Assembly: GCA_016210125.1 (NCBI GenBank)
Contig: JACQUS010000027.1
Location: 1 to 9,048 of the forward strand
Direction: 5' to 3'
DNA: 9,048 nt
Source of the DNA: Chloroflexota bacterium
Lineage (GTDB): Bacteria > Chloroflexota > UBA6077 > FW602-bin22 > JACQUS01
The translations under genes and the position numbers were made by a program. Positions 1 through 5,494 of this stretch are shown one piece after another. Each line of letters begins with the position of its first letter. The stretch's first letter is position 1. The notes under the pieces were generated by a model that saw only the letters and a list, made by a program, of their open reading frames with translations, did no database searches and had not been told where the DNA came from.

Positions 1-5
1 ATTTT

Positions 6-83
6 GAGCGCAGCGAAGAATCCGCGACCACTGCGTCGAACAGGTGCGGATTCTTCGACTGCGCTCCGCTTCGGCTCAGAATC
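6..83. repeat. Palindromic intergenic repeat pair (Chloroflexota-style dispersed repeat)
   Basis: The arm at 6-25 (gagcgcagcgaagaatccgc) is the reverse complement of 46-66 except for one extra base, giving a stem of about 20 bp around a 20-nt loop. The right arm also starts a second, shorter palindrome in which gattct (49-54) faces agaatc (78-83) around a tgcgctccgcttcggctc-like core. I recall similar 'gattcttcg...ctcagaat' palindromes scattered between genes in Chloroflexota genomes; that is memory, not a search. No gene is associated with it. It could be a REP-like element or a MITE remnant, and it could act as a transcript 3' structure. Confidence 0.6.
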
Positions 84-140
84 GTCCATGCCGCTCTGCA
101 GCGGCACCGCAATGGATGAAAGGCAGTCAAAACCCTATTT

Positions 141-323
141 TCAGGGCAATGACGGCCTGGCACCTTCTCTGCGGCGAACCACCAGGCCGCTCGCTGGGTC
201 GGCAAGCGCGTAGCGCGCCACGGTGCCGGCGATCTTCGTGCCATCGACCGCTTGGACCGCGAGATCGACCAGGACCATGCGGACCGCTCTGAGACAGGCT
301 CCAAGCCCCCGCCGTACCTCCCC
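141..323 (-). pseudogene. IS transposase remnant (IS1182/IS5-like, DUF772-type), fragment
   Basis: The minus strand is open in one frame from just after a stop at 324-326 to a stop at 141-143. It has no convincing start codon and no ribosome binding site. The middle of this frame reads LVDLAVQAVDGTKIAGTVA, which resembles the conserved segment (hydrophobic stretch, then VDGTKxAxNA) that precedes the transposase core in IS1182-like DDE elements. The upstream residues (RRGLGACLRAVRMV) also fit the helical region before that motif. Only about 60 codons survive, and downstream of the motif the frame drifts into unrelated residues and stops, so this is a dead fragment. No terminal inverted repeats or target duplication can be assigned. 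The call rests on one short motif recognised by eye. Confidence 0.5.
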
Positions 324-342
324 TCACATAGCCGCATGTTCA

Positions 343-359
343 ACGCTTGCGAGAAGCGT
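343..359 (-). terminator. Short stem-loop just after the exporter stop codon
   Basis: acgctt (343-348) pairs with aagcgt (354-359) around the 5-nt loop gcgag. Read on the minus strand it begins one base after the TAG stop of the exporter gene. No run of T follows it, so it is not a classical intrinsic terminator. It may be a 3'-end processing or stability hairpin. Confidence 0.3.
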
Positions 360-360
360 A

Positions 361-1620
361 CTAGCGCCCGCCCGCCGGCAGCGAGCGCCCGGCGGCCAGC
401 AGCGCCCGCAGCGCGCGCCGCGCCGGCGCCGACCACACGTACACGGCGCCGAAGAGGCCCCACACGCCGAGCGCCGCGCCCAGCACCAGCAGCGCGTCAA
501 AGACCATCGCGCTGCGCGCCGCTCCGCCGAACAGCCAGCCTGAGGCCAACGGCCCGGCCGCCGCGCCCAGCGCAGTCGCCTGCGTCAGCCGCGCGACCAG
601 CAGACCCAGCGCCGGCCCGGCCGCACGCTGCGCCGCCAGCCCGTACACCATCGTCGGCGCGGCACCGGCCGCCAGCGATGCCGCAGCGCGCCACGCCGGC
701 GCCTGCCACCAGACGCCCGCCAGGGCCAGGCCGAGCCACGAGAGGCCGGCTAGCCCCAGCGCCCACGGCAGCAGGCGGTAGAGCAGCGCTCGCGGGCAGC
801 GCCGGCTCACGACGCGCGCGCCGAGCGCCGCCGCGAGCGCGCCGATGGAGAACGTCAAGCCAGTGAGGGAGGCGAGCCAACCGGCCGGCGCGCCGAGCTG
901 GAGCAGGAACCCCGGCAGGATCGGGCCTAGCGACGAGTCCGTGAACTGCACGGCGAAGAGCGCAAAGGCCAGCGGGGCCAGCCAGCGTAGGCTCACGGCC
1001 GCAGCGTCCGCGACTCCGTGCCCATCGCGGGCCGGGACATCACGGTAGCCTGAGCGCACCATAGCCAGCGTAGCGACGTAGAGCACGGCCGCCAGCGCGA
1101 CGGTCGCGCGGAGGCCGGCGTAGTCCGCGATGACGCCTCCCAGTAACGGGCCGACCACCATCGCGGCGGCGTGCGCTCCCTGCACCTGTGCCACGGCGCG
1201 CGTCGCCTGCTCGCGCTCGGCGGCGATGAGCGTCGCTCCGATCACCAAGGCATTGAGCGCACCGAGGCTGCCGATGAGCCCTCGCAGCAGGACGACCTGC
1301 CACAGGGCGCCGACGAGCGCCAGAAAGAGTGTCAGCAGCGCCATGCCCAGCAGCATGCGCTCGAGTGAGCGCTTCATCCCGTCGCGGGCGGCGCGGCGGC
1401 TCCACCACGGCGTCGTCAGCGCGCCGCACAGCGGCGTGACACCGAGGGCCAGACCGGCCCAGAGGGCCACGTGCTCGGCCGTCGTCGCGCCCAGGTCGCG
1501 GACATAGAGGGGCAGCAAAGGCAGGATGATGAAAAACGCGAGCTGCGCCGTGAACTGCGCCAGCGTCAGGGCGAGCAGGTTGCGCTCGCGCTGTCGCGCA
1601 GGCCATGCTAATCGCGCCAC
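361..1620 (-). CDS. MFS transporter, DHA1-like 12-TM multidrug/metabolite exporter
   Basis: The product is an integral inner-membrane protein, probably a proton-coupled exporter; the substrate cannot be read from sequence. I count about twelve hydrophobic segments in two halves. The half starts resemble each other (FIILPLLPLYVRDLG near residue 30; SSLGPILPGFLLQLG after the central loop), as expected of the duplicated MFS fold. The cytoplasmic loop 2-3 (about residues 66-86, TTPWWSRRAARDGMKRS) is a divergent motif A. TM5 carries the antiporter motif C as GPLLGG (about 157-162), typical of drug:H+ antiporters. I start at GTG 1620 (419 aa) because GGGGAGG at 1627-1633 lies 6 nt upstream. The frame stays open to GTG 1671, but that codon abuts the riboswitch and lacks a good SD. 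The gene is preceded by a c-di-AMP riboswitch and is transcribed divergently from the crotonase gene. Confidence 0.9.
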   Translation of the reverse strand: MARLAWPARQRERNLLALTLAQFTAQLAFFIILPLLPLYVRDLGATTAEHVALWAGLALGVTPLCGALTTPWWSRRAARDGMKRSLERMLLGMALLTLFLALVGALWQVVLLRGLIGSLGALNALVIGATLIAAEREQATRAVAQVQGAHAAAMVVGPLLGGVIADYAGLRATVALAAVLYVATLAMVRSGYRDVPARDGHGVADAAAVSLRWLAPLAFALFAVQFTDSSLGPILPGFLLQLGAPAGWLASLTGLTFSIGALAAALGARVVSRRCPRALLYRLLPWALGLAGLSWLGLALAGVWWQAPAWRAAASLAAGAAPTMVYGLAAQRAAGPALGLLVARLTQATALGAAAGPLASGWLFGGAARSAMVFDALLVLGAALGVWGLFGAVYVWSAPARRALRALLAAGRSLPAGGR

Positions 1621-1679
1621 CGACAACCTCCCCGGCACCTCGATACGCGGCGCTTCCCGAGCCGGGAGCACCTCGCTCG
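1621..1679 (-). promoter_or_regulatory. Putative expression platform and RBS of the riboswitch-controlled exporter
   Basis: This is the segment between the aptamer and the GTG start, read on the minus strand. The SD GGGGAGG is at 1633-1627. CTCCCGG (1668-1662) can pair with CCGGGGAG (1635-1628), allowing one bulged base, which would hide the SD. Alternatively tcccg (1667-1663) folds locally with cggga (1659-1655) around loop gct, leaving the SD free. In addition gcgcc (1653-1649) is complementary to ggcgt (1684-1680), the 3' strand of aptamer helix P1, so it could compete with P1. No terminator with a T-run is seen, so control of translation is more likely than attenuation. The pairings are seen; the switching is inferred. 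Confidence 0.5.
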
Positions 1680-1786
1680 ACGCCTGCGGGGTTAGCTGTC
1701 AGGTTCGGGCCGCAAGGCCCTACGCGCCGTGGCGCGATTCACCTCAAAAGGTCGTGGGTCCCCCGTCGCGCTGTCGCGTTCGGCGT
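1680..1786 (-). ncRNA. ydaO-yuaA: Cyclic-di-AMP riboswitch (ydaO/yuaA class)
   Basis: This aptamer in the leader of the MFS exporter binds the second messenger c-di-AMP; members of the class usually lower expression when ligand is bound. Reading on the minus strand, the conserved blocks appear in family order: gggggaccca (1764-1755), gaggtgaatc (1745-1736), then ccgaacctgacagctaac (1708-1691) followed by cccgcaggcg. Stems are consistent: P1 acgcc (1786-1782) with ggcgt (1684-1680); a small hairpin cgcg/cgcg before the first block; cgcgc/gcgcg with a 4-nt loop after the second; gggcc/ggccc with loop ttgc before the third. The length of about 107 nt is at the compact end because the variable stems are short. 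It cannot regulate the crotonase gene, which lies on the opposite strand. Exact ends are uncertain by several bases. Confidence 0.9.
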
Positions 1787-1806
1787 GCGTGACATGAGAT
1801 GAACGA

Positions 1807-1834
1807 TGCTCGCCTGATCTCAAGTCAGCGAGCA
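1807..1834 (-). other. Stem-loop at the predicted 5' end of the riboswitch transcript
   Basis: tgctcgc (1807-1813) pairs with gcgagca (1828-1834). The stem continues after one bulged c as tga (1815-1817) with tca (1825-1827), around loop tctcaag. With the extended -10 at 1842-1850, the minus-strand transcript should begin close to 1835, so the hairpin would cap the 5' end. It may protect the leader RNA from decay. A terminator role is unlikely because there is no T-run on either side. Confidence 0.45.
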
Positions 1835-1841
1835 CATATGA

Positions 1842-1850
1842 AGTATAGCA
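1842..1850 (-). promoter_or_regulatory. Extended -10 promoter for the riboswitch-exporter transcript
   Basis: On the minus strand the bases read TGCTATACT: a TGn extension followed by TATACT, five of six matches to TATAAT. No recognisable -35 is found 16-18 nt upstream, which extended -10 promoters often tolerate. The predicted start near 1835 gives a leader of about 215 nt that includes the riboswitch. It is one of the few AT-rich spots in an otherwise GC-rich gap. Confidence 0.5.
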
Positions 1851-1868
1851 CAGCCGAGCGAGCGGCCC

Positions 1869-1897
1869 TTGGCGGCGGCCGGCATGCTCCATAGAGT
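1869..1897 (+). promoter_or_regulatory. Possible sigma-70-type promoter for the crotonase-Lon operon
   Basis: TTGGCG (1869-1874) and TAGAGT (1892-1897) each match four of six consensus bases and are 17 nt apart, the ideal spacing. The start would be near 1904, leaving a leader of about 77 nt before the GTG at 1981. The match is weak and could be chance in this composition. Confidence 0.25.
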
Positions 1898-1980
1898 GAC
1901 AGCGAGCCGTAAGCACGCCGAAGCGGTCGCCCGCGGCTGGCAAGGGCACGGCCTCAGACGATCGCAGCGAAGGAGCAGTC

Positions 1981-2772
1981 GTGGTCACCACGGAGTATCC
2001 GCACCTGCTGCTCGACATCGAGGAGCGCATCGCCACCATCACCTTCGACCGCCCGGAGCGGCGCAACGCTTTCAACCCCACGATGCTCAAGAGCCTCCGC
2101 GACGCCTTCGAGGCCGTGTTCGAGCGTCCCGACGTGGGCTGCGTCGTGCTCACTGGCGCCGGTCGCTCGTTCTGCGCCGGCGCCGACCTAGCCGCGCTCG
2201 CGTCGGCCGACCCGAGCGTCGTCGCGCGGGTCGACCTGCGCGACGTGCACCGCGTAACACTGGCGATCCGCCGCCTCGACAAACCGATCATTGCCGCCGT
2301 CAACGGCCCGGCCCTGGGCGCCGGGTGCGACTTCGCGTTGGCCTGCGACATCCGCCTCGCCAGTGAGAGCGCGCGCTTTAGTGAGACGTACATCCGCCTG
2401 GGCATCATCCCGGGCAACGGCGGAACGTACTTCCTGCCGCGCATCGTCGGCATCGCCAAAGCGTGCGAGCTGGTCTTCACCGGCGATGTGATCGACGCAC
2501 GTGAGGCGCTGCGCATCGGCTTAGTCGGCCGCGTCGTGCCGGACGCCGAGCTGCCCGCGGCGGCCCAGGAGCTGGCGGCGAAGATCGCCGCCGGTCCGTC
2601 GCAGGCCATCACCGAGGCGCGCCGAGCCATCTACCGCGATCTCACGCGGGACTTGGAGCCGGCGCTGGCCGACCTTCGCCCGGTCATGGAGCGGCTGCGG
2701 CTGAGCGGCGACCACCTCGAAGGGCTGCGCGCGCAGGCGGAGCGCCGCCGGCCGGTGTTCCAGGGGCGGTGA
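1981..2772 (+). CDS. Enoyl-CoA hydratase/isomerase family protein (crotonase fold)
   Basis: A 263-residue cytoplasmic protein, normal length for the family, acting on a CoA thioester. The family motifs are clear: ERRNAFNP (27-33), the first oxyanion-hole loop SFCAGADL (63-70), the second in NGPALGAGCDFALACDI (108-124), and the family-typical tail HLEGLRAQAERRRPVF (245-260). Aligned by eye to rat mitochondrial hydratase, the second catalytic glutamate is kept (E163, in ACELVFTG) but the first is replaced by tyrosine (Y137, in ETYIRLGIIPG). A simple hydratase reaction is therefore doubtful; an isomerase or another crotonase activity is possible, and the substrate is unknown. The start is GTG with AAGGAG (1970-1975) 5 nt upstream. 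The Lon-like gene begins 12 nt after the stop, so the two are probably cotranscribed. Confidence 0.92.
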   Translation: MVTTEYPHLLLDIEERIATITFDRPERRNAFNPTMLKSLRDAFEAVFERPDVGCVVLTGAGRSFCAGADLAALASADPSVVARVDLRDVHRVTLAIRRLDKPIIAAVNGPALGAGCDFALACDIRLASESARFSETYIRLGIIPGNGGTYFLPRIVGIAKACELVFTGDVIDAREALRIGLVGRVVPDAELPAAAQELAAKIAAGPSQAITEARRAIYRDLTRDLEPALADLRPVMERLRLSGDHLEGLRAQAERRRPVFQGR

Positions 2773-2784
2773 CGGGAGGGAATC

Positions 2785-5226
2785 ATGGCCAGCGACGATG
2801 CGTCGGCGCGCGGCGAGCTCGCGCCTGAGCGGCTGCGGCGCGCCTGCGACGCGGAAGGCTTTGCCTGCGAGACGACGGCCGACCTGCGTGCGGCCGAGGG
2901 GCTCATCGGCCAGCCGCGCGCCACGGCCGCGCTGACCTTCGCGCTCGGCATGCCCGACCGCGGCTACCACATCTTCGTGGCCGGCGCGACCGGCGTCGGC
3001 AAGATGACGGCGGTGAACGCGTTCCTGGCCGAAGCCGCGCGCACGCGCCCCACGCCCGACGACTGGTGCTATGTGTACAGCTTCCGCGACCCGGAGCGGC
3101 CGCGCGCGCTGCGCCTGCCGCCGGGACTCGGCCAGCAGCTCAAGCGCGACCTCGACCATCTGCTGGCCACCGCGCAGCGCCAGCTCCCGCGCGCCTTCGA
3201 GAGCGACGAGTACACGCGGCGCCGCGACGCCGTGACCAAGGGCTTCGAGGAGGAGCGCGAGGGACGGCTCGCGCTGCTGGGCGACCGCGCGCGCGCCGAA
3301 GGCTTCCTGTTGCAGGCCACGCCGATGGGGCTGCTGCTTGTCCCGCTCATCGCCGGCCGGCCGATGCGCGAGGAAGAGTTCGCCGCGCTCACGCCGGAGC
3401 TGCGCGACTCGTGGCAGCGCCGTCGCGGGCAGCTCGAGGACGAGATTGCCGCGGCGATGAAGGCCATCCGCCAACGCGAGCGCGACGTGCGCGAGGAGCT
3501 GGACCGACTCGACCACGACGTAGCGCTTTACGCGGTCGGTGGCCTCCTCGAGGACCTCACCGAGCGCTACGCCGGTTTCCCGGCGGTGGTCGAGTACTTG
3601 GCCGCGCTGCGCGACGACATGGCCAACCAGCTCGACCTGTTCCGCCCGCTGCCCGAGGGCGTGCCGGCGATGGCCGCGGCGCAGGTCTGGCAGCGGGAGC
3701 AGGCGCTGCGCCGCTATCAGGTCAACGTCGTCGTCGACCGCGGCGGCGTGCAGGGCGCGCCGGTCGTGCACGAGATGCACCCAACCTACCAGAATCTGAT
3801 CGGCCGCATCGACAAGGAGGCGCAGTTTGGCCTCCTCGTGACCGACTTTACGCTGGTGCGCGCTGGGGCGCTGCACCAGGCCAACGGCGGTTATCTGGTG
3901 CTGGAGGCGCAGGATGTCCTGCGCCAGCCGTTGGCCTGGGACGGGCTCAAGCGCGCCCTGCGCAACCGCAGCGTGGCCATCGAGGAGGCGGCCGACTGGC
4001 TAGGCATGGCCACCGTGCGCACGCTGCGGCCGGAGACCGTCCCCCTGGACCTCAAGGTCGTGCTCGTCGGCGAGCCGTACATCTACTACCTGCTGCACGC
4101 ACTCGATCCCGACTTCCGCGAGCTGTTCGGCGTGCGCGCGGACTTCGACCTGCGCATCCCGCGCACGCCGGAGAGCGAGGCCAAGTACGCTGAGTTCGTC
4201 TGCCGCCTCTGCGTCGAGGAGCAGTTGCGCCCCTTCGATCGGCGTGCGCTGGCGCTCATCGTCGAGCACGGCGCGCGGCTGGCCGAGGACCAGGACAAGC
4301 TCTCGGCCCGCTTCGGGTCTCTGGCAGACCTCATCCGCGAGGCCAACTACTGGGCCGGGCAGGCCGGCGCCACGACGGTCACGGCCGCGCACGTGCAGCA
4401 GGGGCTGGAGCAGCAGGTCTACCGCTCCAGCATGGTCGAGGAGCGCATCCGCGAGCTGATCGCGCGCGGGACGCTGCACGTCGACGTAGAGGGCGCGGCG
4501 GTCGGGCAGGTCAACGGGCTGGCCGTGCACACGATGGCCGATTACAGCTTCGGTCGGCCGTCGCGCATCACCGCCGCCGTCGGCGTCGGGCGCGAGGGCG
4601 TGCTGGACATCGAGCGCGAGGCCGAGCTGGGCGGCAAGGTCCACCGCAAGGGCGTCCTCATCCTCGCCGGGTTCCTCATCGACCGCTTCGCGCAGGCGCA
4701 GCCGCTGACGCTGCACGCGCGCTTGGCGTTCGAGCAGAGCTACGAGGAGGTCGAGGGCGACAGCGCGTCGAGCGCCGAGCTGTACGCGCTGCTCTCGCGG
4801 CTGGCCGACGCGCCGATCAGGCAGGGGCTGGCGGTGACCGGCTCGGTGGACCAGCGCGGCCGGATCCAGGCCATCGGCGGGGTCAACGAGAAGATTGAGG
4901 GCTTCTTCGCCGTCTGCAAGGCGAACGGCCTCACCGGCGAGCAGGGCGTGCTCATTCCGGCGTCGAACGTGTCGCACCTCATGCTCAAGCAGGAGGTCAT
5001 TGACGCCGTCCGGGCCGGCCGATTCTACATCTACGCCGTAGGCACAGTCGACGAGGGCATCGAGCTGCTGACCGGGATGCCGGCCGGCGCGCGTCAGCCC
5101 GACGGCGGCTACCCGGAGGGCAGCATCAACGGCCGCATCGCCGCACGCATGCGCGACATGGCCCAGGCGCTCCGCGCGGCCCTTGGGCCGGAGGCCCGCG
5201 GCGAGCGCGAGGCCAGCGGGGGCTAA
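2785..5226 (+). CDS. Lon-like ATP-dependent serine protease (AAA_32 / Lon C-terminal domain, YcbZ-like)
   Basis: An 813-residue cytoplasmic AAA+ protease of the Lon-related family, distinct from classical Lon: it lacks the N-terminal Lon substrate domain and has a long insert in the ATPase. The Walker A-like loop is GATGVGKMT (67-75), with Met where Ser/Thr is usual. An Arg/Glu-rich, probably helical and coiled-coil region (about 120-320) follows. A Walker B-like strand is NGGYLVLEAQDVL (367-379). The protease domain occupies about 570-765. The catalytic dyad is S660 (in EGDSASS) and K703 (in GGVNEK), 43 residues apart as in E. coli Lon (S679/K722). There are no membrane segments, so it is not an archaeal-type LonB. 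The ATG start has GGAGG (2775-2779) 5 nt upstream. It probably degrades damaged or specific regulatory proteins; the targets are unknown. Confidence 0.94.
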   Translation: MASDDASARGELAPERLRRACDAEGFACETTADLRAAEGLIGQPRATAALTFALGMPDRGYHIFVAGATGVGKMTAVNAFLAEAARTRPTPDDWCYVYSFRDPERPRALRLPPGLGQQLKRDLDHLLATAQRQLPRAFESDEYTRRRDAVTKGFEEEREGRLALLGDRARAEGFLLQATPMGLLLVPLIAGRPMREEEFAALTPELRDSWQRRRGQLEDEIAAAMKAIRQRERDVREELDRLDHDVALYAVGGLLEDLTERYAGFPAVVEYLAALRDDMANQLDLFRPLPEGVPAMAAAQVWQREQALRRYQVNVVVDRGGVQGAPVVHEMHPTYQNLIGRIDKEAQFGLLVTDFTLVRAGALHQANGGYLVLEAQDVLRQPLAWDGLKRALRNRSVAIEEAADWLGMATVRTLRPETVPLDLKVVLVGEPYIYYLLHALDPDFRELFGVRADFDLRIPRTPESEAKYAEFVCRLCVEEQLRPFDRRALALIVEHGARLAEDQDKLSARFGSLADLIREANYWAGQAGATTVTAAHVQQGLEQQVYRSSMVEERIRELIARGTLHVDVEGAAVGQVNGLAVHTMADYSFGRPSRITAAVGVGREGVLDIEREAELGGKVHRKGVLILAGFLIDRFAQAQPLTLHARLAFEQSYEEVEGDSASSAELYALLSRLADAPIRQGLAVTGSVDQRGRIQAIGGVNEKIEGFFAVCKANGLTGEQGVLIPASNVSHLMLKQEVIDAVRAGRFYIYAVGTVDEGIELLTGMPAGARQPDGGYPEGSINGRIAARMRDMAQALRAALGPEARGEREASGG

Positions 5227-5266
5227 GCGGCCCGCGTCCCGCCCCCGCTGTGCAGCGAGCATCCCA

Positions 5267-5326
5267 GCGCCATCGGCGCGTAGCCGTCGCCCTTGGGACG
5301 AAGCGACGGGGACGCGCCTTCGGCGC
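5267..5326. repeat. Three-hairpin palindromic cluster downstream of the Lon-like gene
   Basis: Two near-identical hairpins, gcgcc-atc-ggcgc (5267-5279) and gcgcc-ttc-ggcgc (5314-5326), flank a larger one, ccgtcgc (5284-5290) with gcgacgg (5303-5309) around a 12-nt loop. The cluster starts about 40 nt after the Lon-like stop codon, so it could end or protect that transcript, but no T-run follows. The symmetry suggests a REP-like intergenic element. I see no gene in 5227-5494. Confidence 0.5.
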
Positions 5327-5452
5327 AGACACGCGTGCCCTGCGGCCGGCCTGCGCCGCGGCGTGCGGCGTCCTCGCTCTACGTCGCCCCACTTTTCCCC
5401 GCTCGCTGCACGCTGCGACTGCACATGTCGCGCCGGCACACATACTGGATTT

Positions 5453-5471
5453 GAGACGTCCGCATCGTCTC
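5453..5471 (+). other. Leader stem-loop before the ARPP-1 gene
   Basis: gagacg (5453-5458) pairs with cgtctc (5466-5471) around loop tccgcat. It ends 11 nt before the SD GGGAGG (5483-5488) of the next gene, so if transcribed it would lie in the 5' leader, or it could be an inverted-repeat operator. No good -10/-35 pair was found around it. Confidence 0.35.
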
Positions 5472-5494
5472 TGAACCTATGTGGGAGGGACCCC

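Noticed and set aside
252..866. 204-codon plus-strand frame opposite the exporter 3' end
   Set aside because: An Arg/Pro/Ala-rich composition shadow of the minus-strand membrane protein.
1838..1849. Plus-strand -10 candidate (tatagc) for the crotonase operon
   Set aside because: No plausible -35 at 16-18 nt upstream, and the AT-rich patch is better explained as the minus-strand extended -10.
1692..2630. 312-codon open frame on the minus strand spanning riboswitch and crotonase
   Set aside because: It covers the c-di-AMP riboswitch and the antisense of the crotonase; Ser/Arg-rich with no family features.
2521..3876. 451-codon open frame on the minus strand opposite the Lon-like gene
   Set aside because: It lies wholly antisense to the crotonase end and the Lon-like gene, which have strong family motifs. 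Its predicted protein is Arg/His/Leu-rich with no recognisable domain. Long antisense frames are expected in high-GC DNA.
5183..5494. Longer N-terminus for the ARPP-1 gene starting inside the Lon-like gene
   Set aside because: The extra 104 residues are Arg/Ala/Pro-rich with no similarity to the family, cross the three-hairpin cluster, and lack an SD. ATG 5495 has a strong SD and matches the family's N-terminus.
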